A DNA stretch of 64,000 bases from JAPOUP01 sp965203255 (GTDB lineage: Bacteria; Pseudomonadota; Alphaproteobacteria; Rhodobacterales; Rhodobacteraceae): contig OZ241882.1 in NCBI GenBank assembly GCA_965203255.1, positions 1,736,001 through 1,800,000 of the forward strand, written 5' to 3'. Positions 18,034 to 26,842 of the stretch are shown here, in pieces. A program made the position numbers and the translations under genes. Every line of letters begins with the position of its first letter. Positions within the stretch are counted from its first letter, which is position 1. The notes beneath the pieces are model-generated. The model was not told the DNA's origin, did not search any database, and worked only from the letters and a program-made list of their open reading frames with translations.

Positions 18034-19347
18034 ATGGAAGACTTCTCGATCATTATACTCTTCCTGTTCGTTCTCTTCCTGCTTCTAGGAACCGGCGTCT
18101 GGGTTGGCCTTGCGTTGATGGGTGTCGCATGGGTGGGCATGGAACTGTTCACAACCCGACCTGTCGGCGACGTCATGCTGACAACAGTCTGGTCGGCGTC
18201 CTCGTCCTGGACACTCACCGCACTTCCCCTGTTTATCTGGATGGGTGAAATTCTCTACCGAACACGGCTGTCCGAGGACATGTTCAAAGGTCTCTCCCCC
18301 TGGATGGCTGGGCTGCCGGGTGGATTGGTGCATACGAACATCGTCGGTTGCACGGTATTCGCCGCGGTGTCGGGCTCCAGCGCAGCAACGCTTACAACCG
18401 TTGGCAAGATGTCGATACCTGAGCTTCGCAGACGGGAGTATCCAGAAAGCATGATCATCGGCACGCTGGCCGGAGCTGCAACGCTCGGACTGATGATCCC
18501 ACCATCGCTAACGCTGATCGTCTATGGTGTGACGATCAATGAGTCGATTTCGAAGCTGTTCTTCGCGGGCATCCTCCCGGGCCTGGTCCTGGCCGCAATG
18601 TTCATGGCCTATGTGGCGATCACCAGCCAGATATCGTCGAAGTGGAATCCACACCGCGAACCGTCAATGCGATTCCGCGAACGCTTTGCGAACTCGCGCT
18701 TCCTTCTTCCCGTGATCGCGCTAATCCTTGTCGTGATTGGCTCCATGTACCTTGGCTACGCCACCGCCACTGAAGCCGCTGCCTTCGGAGTTATCGGAGG
18801 GCTGATTCTCGCCGCGTCACAAGGTTCGCTCAGCTGGAAGACCTTTTCCGAATCACTGATGGGCGCAACCCGCACATCAGCAATGATCGCGTTGATTCTG
18901 GCCGGTGCAGCGTTTCTGTCACTGTCCATGGGCTTCACTGGCCTGCCACGCGGACTCGCTGACCTGATCGCACAACTGGAACTCTCACGGTTCCAGCTCC
19001 TCATGGTCCTTCTTGTGTTCTACATCATCCTGGGCATGTTCCTTGATGGCATCTCGTCGGTTGTGTTGACCATGGCGGTGGTGGAACCAATGGTCCGCGA
19101 GGCAGGAATCGACCTGATCTGGTTCGGAATTTTCATCGTGGTCGTGGTCGAAATGGCACAGATCACGCCGCCAATCGGATTCAACCTCTTCGTGCTGCAA
19201 GGAATGACAAGCCATGAGATGGGATTCATCGCCCGCGCCGGGTTTCCAATGTTCCTTATCATGGTCCTGATGGTGTTTGTCCTGATCGCCTTTCCTGAGA
19301 CCGCCACATGGCTACCGGACAATCTGAGGAAGGGGCCAGGCGGTTAA
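18034..19347 (+). CDS. TRAP transporter large permease (DctM type)
   Basis: 437 residues with about 12 hydrophobic segments. It is a member of the DctM/SiaM family by ALPLFIWMGEILYRT, FAAVSGSSAATLTTVGKMSI, PPSLTLIVYGV and ITPPIGFNLFVLQGM. It is the ion-coupled transmembrane subunit completing the dctP-dctQ-dctM set. The likely coupling ion is sodium, by analogy. Confidence 0.92.
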   Translation: MEDFSIIILFLFVLFLLLGTGVWVGLALMGVAWVGMELFTTRPVGDVMLTTVWSASSSWTLTALPLFIWMGEILYRTRLSEDMFKGLSPWMAGLPGGLVHTNIVGCTVFAAVSGSSAATLTTVGKMSIPELRRREYPESMIIGTLAGAATLGLMIPPSLTLIVYGVTINESISKLFFAGILPGLVLAAMFMAYVAITSQISSKWNPHREPSMRFRERFANSRFLLPVIALILVVIGSMYLGYATATEAAAFGVIGGLILAASQGSLSWKTFSESLMGATRTSAMIALILAGAAFLSLSMGFTGLPRGLADLIAQLELSRFQLLMVLLVFYIILGMFLDGISSVVLTMAVVEPMVREAGIDLIWFGIFIVVVVEMAQITPPIGFNLFVLQGMTSHEMGFIARAGFPMFLIMVLMVFVLIAFPETATWLPDNLRKGPGG

Positions 19348-19409
19348 GGGTGCCCGATATGTCGGGAAGTTCATCCAAACCATTGGGCAACGAACTGGTT
19401 CAGGCCTGA

Positions 19410-20309
19410 ATGCAGCTTCTGCGTCTTGCCGCACAGTACGGGCGTGCACTGCTTGTCATTGGCCTTGCAGCCGGTTTTGCGCTCCCCGATCTGGCTGCGA
19501 TGCTTAAGCCAACGCTGCCGGCAATGGTGGCATTCCTAGTGTTTGTCAGTGCCCTCCGTATTGGTGCCAGAGCCGCAGTTGGCAATCTGCGGGAAGCGCG
19601 GCACGGTCTCGCGCTGGTGCTCGCCTTGCAGTTGGTTGTTCCGTTTGCGGTTGCCAGCGGATTGACCATTGCCGGTCTCCACGGCAGCATAGCCGGAGCC
19701 GCGCTGGTGCTCGCGATGGCGGCACCGTCAATCTCCGGTAGCCCTGCCTTCACTGTGATGCTAGGACATGACCCGGCACCGGCAATGCGGCTTCTGATTG
19801 TCGGAACGGCGCTCCTGCCGCTGACGGTCATTCCGGTTTTTTGGTTGCTGCCGACGCTCGGTGGACCAGACGAAGTGGTTCGCGTCGCCATCCGATTGAC
19901 CATTATCATCGCCATCGCAGCCGGGTCGGCCTTTGCTGTGCGTCAATTGTTCTTTCCCCACCCTCAGCCTGGGACAGTTCGGGCACTAGACGGCCTCGCC
20001 GCCGTTACGCTTGCGGTGATCGTGATCGGCCTGATGGCTGCGGTCGGACCAACGCTCCGCACCAATCCATCAGCGCTTGTTGGCTGGCTGTCCCTAGCCT
20101 TTCTGGCGAGCTTTGGCATGCAGGCCGCCGCACGTATTCTTGGCGCTCCTGTCGCGGCCGCGATCGTCGCCGGCAACCGCAACATTGCCCTATTCCTGGT
20201 TGCGCTTCCACCCGGAGTGACAGAGCCCCTTCTCACCTTCATCGGATGCTACCAGGTACCGATGTATCTCACACCAATCCTGTTGGGACGGATTTATGGC
20301 CGGGACTGA
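19410..20309 (+). CDS. BASS-like (bile acid:sodium symporter-type) membrane protein
   Basis: 299 residues with nine to ten hydrophobic segments and almost no soluble domain. Two internal halves can be seen, each ending in a Pro/Gly-rich crossover (APSISGSPAF in the first, GNRNIALFLVALPP in the second); this resembles the inverted-repeat fold and the second motif of BASS/ArsB-type transporters. The substrate is unknown. Its 3' end overlaps pxpB by 14 bases, so it belongs to the same operon and may offer a second route for substrate or product. Confidence 0.6.
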   Translation: MQLLRLAAQYGRALLVIGLAAGFALPDLAAMLKPTLPAMVAFLVFVSALRIGARAAVGNLREARHGLALVLALQLVVPFAVASGLTIAGLHGSIAGAALVLAMAAPSISGSPAFTVMLGHDPAPAMRLLIVGTALLPLTVIPVFWLLPTLGGPDEVVRVAIRLTIIIAIAAGSAFAVRQLFFPHPQPGTVRALDGLAAVTLAVIVIGLMAAVGPTLRTNPSALVGWLSLAFLASFGMQAAARILGAPVAAAIVAGNRNIALFLVALPPGVTEPLLTFIGCYQVPMYLTPILLGRIYGRD

Positions 20310-21042
20310 CGATCTGCCCAGGATCCGCGACATTGGGCTCACCGGGAAGCTAGTGAGTTTCGCCGATCAGCTATCCGATTCCGCCAACAGGGCCGCGCTG
20401 GCGTTCAGGGCAGCGATCGATGCGGAACGATGGGAGGGAGTGGAAGAGACCGCCACAACGCTTGTTTCCGTCTTTCTGCGCTTTGATCCCCTTCGTCTCA
20501 GCCATGATCTGCTGGAGGCCCGACTGGCCACCTTGCTGGACGGGAAAGACTGGCACTCTGCCCCCCTTCCACGCGGCAGGTCGCTCTGGCGTATCCCGAC
20601 GGTCATCGGAGGCCAACATGGACCACAGTTTCTTGAGGCAGCCCGCTGCGCAGGATTGGACGCAGAGCGGGCGCGACGGGAAATCACGAATTCCCGCCTG
20701 CGGGTTCTCACCCTTGGTTTTGCCCCCGGGCAGCCTTACATGGGCGAATTACCCGAGCACTGGAACATCCCGCGTATGGCACGCCTCAATCCACAGGTTC
20801 CGGCCGGATCTTTGGTCGTGGCCATCCGCCAACTCATCATATTCGCCGGTCCTGCCCCGACTGGCTGGCGGCATATCGGGCAAACAGCATTCGAGTGCTT
20901 CCGTCCCACATCAGAACAACCCTTTCCGCTGTCTCCTGGGGACGAAGTCACATTCCGCGAGGTCACTGGCAAGGAACTGGATGACATCCGTAGAACCGAC
21001 CAGTCCGGCAACGGCGGGGCAATTCGGGAGGAACTTGGTTGA
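20296..21042 (+). CDS. pxpB: 5-oxoprolinase subunit PxpB
   Basis: 248 residues, carboxyltransferase C/D (KipI-type) domain. Supporting motifs are FLRFDPLRLSHDLLEA, LGFAPGQPYMGELPEHW, RLNPQVPAGSLVVAI, and a GWRHIGQT...LSPGDEVTFREV tail. With PxpC and PxpA it forms the ATP-dependent 5-oxoprolinase that opens 5-oxo-L-proline to glutamate. The three genes are contiguous here in the order B-C-A with 4-base and 23-base overlaps. This cytoplasmic complex gives the best clue to the substrate of the whole operon. Confidence 0.87.
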   Translation: MAGTDDLPRIRDIGLTGKLVSFADQLSDSANRAALAFRAAIDAERWEGVEETATTLVSVFLRFDPLRLSHDLLEARLATLLDGKDWHSAPLPRGRSLWRIPTVIGGQHGPQFLEAARCAGLDAERARREITNSRLRVLTLGFAPGQPYMGELPEHWNIPRMARLNPQVPAGSLVVAIRQLIIFAGPAPTGWRHIGQTAFECFRPTSEQPFPLSPGDEVTFREVTGKELDDIRRTDQSGNGGAIREELG

Positions 21043-22076
21043 ATCGAGCCCTGCATGTACTTCGATGCGGTCCTGGAACGACTGTTCAGGATCTCGGACG
21101 TACCGGCCGACTTGAAGTCGGGCTTTCTGCCGGAGGATCGGCGGATTTCCTGGCACACCAAGAAGGTGCGGCCCTGTTGGGGCAGCCAGACGGGTTGGCG
21201 GCCATTGAGTTGACGGGAATGGGCAGTGCGTTCAATGCTAACGCCGACATCCGTATCGCTTTGACGGGTGCGCCAATTCATGCCGAAATCGACGGGGACC
21301 GCATAGCCTGCAATACAAGCCACTGGCTTAAGTGCGGGCAGACTCTCACCATGGGCCACTCAACCCGCGGCAACTACAGCTATCTACATGTGGGCGGCGG
21401 CATCGATACCCCGCCGTTCCTGGAGTCCCGTTCCACTCATCTTGCCGCCCGCATCGGCGATCCAGTCAGAATGGGCTCGCTCCTGCCAATCGGGAAGGAT
21501 TCGAGCGATCGGACGGGTTTGACAATGGATGTCCCGGATCGATTCCGCGGTGGCGTTCTGCGTATCGTCCCCAGTGTCCAGACCAGCCAGTTCGACACTG
21601 AGACGCTTTCACGCCTGCAGGAAACCGATTTCACGCGCGACCCGCGAGGAAATCGCATGGGGGCGAGATTGGCATTTGACGGTTTGCCCTTCAGCGCTGA
21701 ACGCCAGTTCGACATTCTATCGGAATCGGTTGTGCCTGGTGATATCCAGATCGTCGGCGACGGCGTGCCTTTCGTGTTGCTGGGCGAATGTCAGACCACG
21801 GGCGGTTATCCCCGTATCGGGACGGTGATTCCGCCTGACATACCCTTGGTCGCGCAAGCGCGGCCGGGAGATCCCATAAAGTTCCACTTCATCGATCGGG
21901 ACGAGGCTATTGTCGCCTACCGCTGTTTCCGAAGCCGACTGGCCGACCTACCAAAAGCGACGCGACCACTTGTCCGCGATCCACGTGACATTCCAGACCT
22001 GCTGGCCTATCGGTTGATCGGCGGTGCCGTCACCGGAAATGAGGAGGAAAACGATGAGCGTTTCCATCGATCTTAA
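21039..22076 (+). CDS. pxpC: 5-oxoprolinase subunit PxpC (biotin-dependent carboxyltransferase-like)
   Basis: 345 residues with a TTG start at 21039, overlapping the pxpB stop as TTGA and preceded by GGGAGGAAC. The KipA/AHS2 pattern is TTVQDLGRTGRLEVGLSAGG near the N-terminus. Later blocks are YSYLHVGGGIDTPPFLESRS, DFTRDPRGNRMGARLAF and TGGYPRIGTVI. It works with PxpB as the carboxyltransferase-like half of 5-oxoprolinase. Confidence 0.88.
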   Translation: MNRALHVLRCGPGTTVQDLGRTGRLEVGLSAGGSADFLAHQEGAALLGQPDGLAAIELTGMGSAFNANADIRIALTGAPIHAEIDGDRIACNTSHWLKCGQTLTMGHSTRGNYSYLHVGGGIDTPPFLESRSTHLAARIGDPVRMGSLLPIGKDSSDRTGLTMDVPDRFRGGVLRIVPSVQTSQFDTETLSRLQETDFTRDPRGNRMGARLAFDGLPFSAERQFDILSESVVPGDIQIVGDGVPFVLLGECQTTGGYPRIGTVIPPDIPLVAQARPGDPIKFHFIDRDEAIVAYRCFRSRLADLPKATRPLVRDPRDIPDLLAYRLIGGAVTGNEEENDERFHRS

Positions 22077-22815
22077 CGCCGACATGGGAGAGAGCTTCGG
22101 CCCGTGGCGATTGGGCAGTGACGAAAGCCTGTTGGACATCGTCACCTCAGCGAATATCGCATGCGGATTCCATGCCGGCGATGCAGACGTGATGGCAAGG
22201 ACGATGGCGGCCGCGGTCGAGCGCGGCGTCGGAATCGGAGCGCATCCGGGATTTCCCGACCTTCAGGGTTTCGGGCGCCGACGTATGCACGTTCCGGAAA
22301 TCACGGTCGCCAACTGGGTGCGCTACCAGATGGGCGCAGCCCAAGCCTTGGCCAGGGCAGCGGGCGGACAGGTCACACATATGAAACTTCACGGAGCATT
22401 GTCCAACATGTGCTCCGAGAATGCGGAACTTGCCCGGATCTGTTACGAGGCCGCATTGTCCGTGGACGCGGACATCATAGTCATGGTATTGGCGGCAACG
22501 GTCATGGAGGACGTCGCACGGGAACTTGGATGCCGCTTTGCCGCTGAGATTTTCGCGGACAGAGCATACAACGATGACGCCACTTTGGTTGACCGAAGGC
22601 TGCCTGGCGCGGTGATTCATGATGCGGAACATGCCACCAACCGAATTGCGGAAATGGTTAACGCCAAGGCGATCATTACCGAGTCCGGCAAGCTCATCCC
22701 CAGCCGAATCGATACCGTCTGCGTCCATGGCGACAATACCGAAGCGGTCGCTCTTGCCCGCAGTGTCCGTCAGGGATTGGAATCCGCAGGGATTGATGTG
22801 CGTCGAATTGGGTGA
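22054..22815 (+). CDS. pxpA: 5-oxoprolinase subunit PxpA (LamB/YcsF family)
   Basis: 253 residues from the ATG at 22054, preceded by GAGGAGG; it overlaps the pxpC 3' end. The LamB/YcsF signature is SIDLNADMGESFGPW, followed by IACGFHAGDADVM, VGIGAHPGFPDLQGFGRR and a C-terminal DTVCVHGDNTEAVALA. It supplies the third subunit of the 5-oxoprolinase complex. Confidence 0.93.
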   Translation: MSVSIDLNADMGESFGPWRLGSDESLLDIVTSANIACGFHAGDADVMARTMAAAVERGVGIGAHPGFPDLQGFGRRRMHVPEITVANWVRYQMGAAQALARAAGGQVTHMKLHGALSNMCSENAELARICYEAALSVDADIIVMVLAATVMEDVARELGCRFAAEIFADRAYNDDATLVDRRLPGAVIHDAEHATNRIAEMVNAKAIITESGKLIPSRIDTVCVHGDNTEAVALARSVRQGLESAGIDVRRIG

Positions 22816-22894
22816 CCGCATTACTTTCATTGCGCGACGGCGATACATAGAGTTAAAGCGCTCAGCAGCAACCACGCGATAGAGAGTTAGCATC

Positions 22895-23869
22895 ATGGCA
22901 TATGCGATTGTCGCCGAACGCCCGGGCGGCCCGGAGGTGCTTCGGCGAATCGATGTCGACCCACCCGAACCGGGAGATGGCCAGGTCCTGATACGCCAGA
23001 CCGCAATTGGGTTGAATTTCATCGACATCTACATCCGATCCGGCAGCTATCCATGGCCAGTGGACAAGGATCTTACGCTCGGCTGCGAAGGCGCGGGCAT
23101 CGTGGAGGCGATTGGCGCGGGGGTAGAGGAATTCGGAATCGGTGATCGGGTGGCCTATACCGTTCCGAACGGCGCCTACAGCACGCACCGAATCGTTCCA
23201 GCCTCGATGTTGCTTCATCTGCCGGACGGCGTAAGCGATGAGCAGGCCGCAGCCTCGATGCTGAAGGGACTGACGGCGCATTACCTCCTGAATGACAGCT
23301 ATCCCGTTCGGAGTGGAGAGTCGGTCCTGTTCCATGCGGCCGCTGGAGGCGTCGGGTTGTTTGCTGGCCAGTGGTTGGCAGCGCATGGGGCGCGCGCCAT
23401 CGGTACGGCAGGTGGAGACGCCAAATGCGCGATCGCCCAACGGAACGGATACGCCGAGACAATCAATTACCGCAGGGAGGACTTCGTGTCGCGTGTCCGT
23501 GACCTGACCGATGGCAAAGGCGTGTCCGCGGTCTATGACAGCATTGGCAAAGACACACTCAAGGGCTCCCTTGATTGCCTTGCGACATTCGGGATGCTTG
23601 TCAGCTTCGGCCAAAGCAGTGGCGCACCGGACGAATTCCGTATTGCCGATCTTGCGCGGGGATCGCTGCGGCTTCAGCGCCCGACCTTATTCCATTACGC
23701 AGCCTCACGCGAGTGGCTCAAACAGGCATCCGCTGACCTGTTCAGTGCGATCATGGACGGCACCTTAACAGTGAATGTCTCCGCGAAGCGACCGCTGCAG
23801 GAAGTCGCACAGGCGCATGAAGATCTGGCTGCCCGCCAGACTACGGGCTCGACCATTCTGGTACCCTGA
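22895..23869 (+). CDS. Quinone oxidoreductase-type medium-chain dehydrogenase/reductase
   Basis: 324 residues, zeta-crystallin-like MDR. GroES-like N-terminal domain with GLNFIDIYIRSGSYPW, then a nucleotide-binding domain with VLFHAAAGGVGLFAGQW and an AVYDSIGKDTLKGSLDCL block. The zinc ligands of alcohol dehydrogenases are absent, as expected for NADPH:quinone oxidoreductases. It lies 79 bases downstream of pxpA. It probably reduces an activated alkene or quinone formed in the pathway; the substrate is unknown. Confidence 0.88.
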   Translation: MAYAIVAERPGGPEVLRRIDVDPPEPGDGQVLIRQTAIGLNFIDIYIRSGSYPWPVDKDLTLGCEGAGIVEAIGAGVEEFGIGDRVAYTVPNGAYSTHRIVPASMLLHLPDGVSDEQAAASMLKGLTAHYLLNDSYPVRSGESVLFHAAAGGVGLFAGQWLAAHGARAIGTAGGDAKCAIAQRNGYAETINYRREDFVSRVRDLTDGKGVSAVYDSIGKDTLKGSLDCLATFGMLVSFGQSSGAPDEFRIADLARGSLRLQRPTLFHYAASREWLKQASADLFSAIMDGTLTVNVSAKRPLQEVAQAHEDLAARQTTGSTILVP

Positions 23870-23957
23870 CAGGGCTCACCTGTAACCGGCTGACCAAGGA
23901 CAGGAGACGAAGTCCATGCCGGGTCTTCGGCGCATTGACTGAACTCGGAGAACGACC

Positions 23958-24662
23958 ATGACCGACCACAGAGTTGCCCTCGTGACGGCCGGAGGTTCGG
24001 GACTCGGTGCAGCCGCTGCAAACCACCTGCATAGTGCGGGATTCAAAATCGGCATCCTCAGTTCATCGGGCAAGGGTGAAACCCTCGCAGAGCAGCTTGG
24101 TGGAGTTGGCTATACAGGCAGCAATCTCGATACGGAAAGCCATCAGGCGCTTGTCGAAAGAGCGATGGAGGCTTGGGGCCGCGTTGACGTTCTGGTAAAC
24201 TCCGCGGGCCATGGGCCAAAGGGTGATTTACTCGAAATCAGCGATGAGGAATGGCACAAAGGCATGGATGTCTATCTCATGAACGTGATCCGCCCCACCC
24301 GCATCGTCACTCCAATCATGGCAGGACAGGGTGGAGGAACGATCATCAATATCTCCACTTTCGCGGCTTTCGAACCGGATCCGCTCTTCCCGACGTCGGG
24401 CGTCTTTCGAGCAGGTCTCGCGAGTTTCACCAAGCTTTTTTCCGATCGGTATGCCGCCCGGAACATTCGTATGAACAACATTCTTCCGGGTTTCATCGAC
24501 AGCCTCCCCGAGACGGAAGGCCGCAAGGCGCGGATTCCGATGGAGCGCTATGGAAAGGTTGATGAGGTCGGTTCGCTCATCGCCTATCTGGCCTCTGAGG
24601 CTGCTGCTTACATCACCGGCCAGAACATCCGGATCGACGGAGGGCTGACCGCATCCGTCTAG
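23958..24662 (+). CDS. Short-chain dehydrogenase/reductase family protein with an altered active site
   Basis: 234 residues. The coenzyme motif VTAGGSGLGAAAANHL is an SDR glycine motif, followed by VLVNSAGHGP and IINISTFAAFEP with the usual catalytic Ser. Where YxxxK is expected the sequence reads FPTSGVFRAGLASFTKLF, so the catalytic Tyr is missing at the normal spacing. The end INDG-like tail is TGQNIRIDGGL. It is either a non-canonical SDR or one using another residue. Confidence 0.85.
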   Translation: MTDHRVALVTAGGSGLGAAAANHLHSAGFKIGILSSSGKGETLAEQLGGVGYTGSNLDTESHQALVERAMEAWGRVDVLVNSAGHGPKGDLLEISDEEWHKGMDVYLMNVIRPTRIVTPIMAGQGGGTIINISTFAAFEPDPLFPTSGVFRAGLASFTKLFSDRYAARNIRMNNILPGFIDSLPETEGRKARIPMERYGKVDEVGSLIAYLASEAAAYITGQNIRIDGGLTASV

Positions 24663-24768
24663 TCCTCCGGGATGGGACGATCGGCCTCCCGATGCCTTTA
24701 CGTTGAAATCGGGAGCGGACTGTATCATATCTTCCGCACCGCAACCGGCACGGGTTCGAAACCACCGA

Positions 24769-25731
24769 ATGACCAATTATCTCGAGTTCGAAAAACCGCT
24801 CGCAGAGATCGAGGGCAAAGCGGAGGAACTGCGCGCACTGGCGCGCGAGAACAAAGATATGGACGTCGAACAGGAGGCGGCGGCGCTCGACGGAAAGGCC
24901 GCTACCCTGTTGGCAAACCTCTACAGGGACTTAAGCCCGTGGCGGAAATGCCAGGTGGCGCGCCACCCCGACCGGCCGAGATGTCGTGACTATGTGGACG
25001 CTCTGTTCACCGAGTGCACGCCACTGGCCGGTGATCGGAACTTCGCTGACGACCAGGCGGTCTTCGGATGCCTAGCCCGACTGGATGGCCAACCATTGGT
25101 GGTGATCGGGCACGAGAAGGGCCATGACACCAAGAGCCGCTTAGAGCGAAATTTCGGAATGGCCAGGCCTGAAGGTTACCGTAAGGCGATTCGGTTGATG
25201 ACGCTCGCGGACAGGTTTGAGTTGCCAGTCGTGACCCTGGTTGACACGCCCGGCGCGTATCCAGGCAAGGGCGCCGAGGAACGCGGACAGGCTGAGGCGA
25301 TCGCGCGTGCTACCGAGAAATGCCTTCAGATTGGTGTGCCATTCGTCTGCGTCATCATCGGCGAAGGAGGATCAGGAGGCGCGGTCGCCCTAGCCGCGGC
25401 AAACCGTGTGGCGATGCTGGAGCATTCAATCTATTCGGTCATCAGCCCCGAAGGTTGCGCCTCGATTCTATGGAAGGATGCAGGGAAGATGCAGGAAGCG
25501 GCGCAGGCCCTTCGCCTTACCGCCAAGGATTTGAAGAAATTGGGAATCATCGATCACATAATTGTCGAGCCCGTGGGCGGGGCCCAGCGCGACCGAAGGG
25601 CAACAATTGAGGCCGTAGGTGGCGCTATCATGAAGATGCTGGACCCGCTCTCCAGGATGTCCCGAAAGGCACTGGTCAAGGATCGCCGCGAAAAATTTCT
25701 GTCAATGGGAGCAAAGGGCCTGACCTCGTAA
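24769..25731 (+). CDS. accA: Acetyl-CoA carboxylase carboxyltransferase subunit alpha
   Basis: 320 residues from the ATG at 24769 (MTNYLEFEKPLAEIEGKAEE). The frame opens upstream at 24703 without family similarity. Typical AccA blocks are LYRDLSPWRKCQVARHPDRP, RNFGMARPEGYRKAIRLM, LVDTPGAYPGKGAEERGQ and IGEGGSGGAVALAAANRV. It transfers the carboxyl group from biotin to acetyl-CoA with AccD in fatty-acid synthesis. It looks like a full housekeeping protein. Its place after catabolic genes may just reflect a boundary where the catabolic cluster was inserted upstream of accA. Confidence 0.93.
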   Translation: MTNYLEFEKPLAEIEGKAEELRALARENKDMDVEQEAAALDGKAATLLANLYRDLSPWRKCQVARHPDRPRCRDYVDALFTECTPLAGDRNFADDQAVFGCLARLDGQPLVVIGHEKGHDTKSRLERNFGMARPEGYRKAIRLMTLADRFELPVVTLVDTPGAYPGKGAEERGQAEAIARATEKCLQIGVPFVCVIIGEGGSGGAVALAAANRVAMLEHSIYSVISPEGCASILWKDAGKMQEAAQALRLTAKDLKKLGIIDHIIVEPVGGAQRDRRATIEAVGGAIMKMLDPLSRMSRKALVKDRREKFLSMGAKGLTS

Positions 25732-26842
25732 AGTGCGATTGTGGAATTGCCAGTCTAACCTGCCGCTCCTGGGTATCTCGCCAATGTTGACGTGATGGCG
25801 GCGAGGAACCGCTACACTGGCTGCTGACGGCCGGCGGAGGAGGAGGCGGATGCCATGCCCGCGGCGACTGTCCTGAGCTGATACCGGAAGAAATGGAGTG
25901 CGCAGGCCTAATTCAGGACACCAAGGTCCGGCACCCGCATCAAAGGCCAACGGCTTGACACTGCCGACGACACGCCCGGTTGCCTGGCCTTCGACACCGT
26001 CACCACCAGCCGCGACGCCGGCCTGACCGGGCTCGCGCGTGACTTGCCCGGAACCCCGGCGACCGAGGTCTGTCCCGAGGAGGACATCAAACTCCGTTCA
26101 CTCTGCTGGCCACCCAGGGCCACCGGGAGGTCACGGGATGTCGCCGGGATGTGCCTGGCATCCGGACCTTCGTTTTCGACCTCGGACGTCTCGTCGGGCA
26201 CCTCCCACGAAGTGACAGCACCTGCTGGGGGTCGGCAGGGTCCGTCAGAGGCTGGAGCGGCTGAACCAGGCCATTCAGGTGTACGACGCGCCCGGCAAGA
26301 AGCGGGAATTGGATCACCTATATATGTGTGGGCTGTAGTAGGCTCCGGGGCGGGTGCAGCGCGATGATCCCGTCCCGTTGCATTGCCGGCATTTTCAGCT
26401 TGACCCTCATGGCCCTGGTTCTGCCGTCGGGCAACCTAGCCGGTCGCATGGTAGAACGTGCGCCCGTGCGGCTAGCGACCGCATCAGCGCGGTCTCGGTG
26501 GAAGTGAATTCGCGCCTGTGACAGCGGCACTCGTCCACATCGTCGCTCATCAACCAGGGGAGCCATGGCACCGGCCGGAGAGCGTAAGATCATAATGGCG
26601 AAGGCGAGATCAGAGTTTCAGAATGCCACCGAACACGGATCCACGTTATGGCCTGATGTCGGATATCAGGTCACCTGTGCTTGATGCCGGCGCTCGGGTA
26701 CAATTCCCTCGTGGTCGCCAATTAGCTCGCACTTGACGTAAAGACCGCCGCGATGAACAAGTTGCACTCCACATAATTTGCCTCCAAGAAGAGCGTGGGC
26801 CTTTACAATGGCAGATCATGAAGTGACTGGGAGGATCACGAG
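25732..26842. other. Geneless 1.1-kb stretch between accA and the second catabolic operon
   Basis: No supported gene. Between about 25790 and 26600 the sequence is GC-rich with short broken frames on both strands and has the texture of a decayed transposase, but I could not match it to any of the IS families in the window or recover terminal repeats. The last 200 bases must hold the promoter of the next operon; no clear -35/-10 pair is visible. Confidence 0.45.

Noticed and set aside
26732..26777. Promoter upstream of the Gfo/Idh/MocA operon (TTGACG ... CATAAT)
   Set aside because: The spacing between the two boxes is far too long for a sigma-70 promoter.
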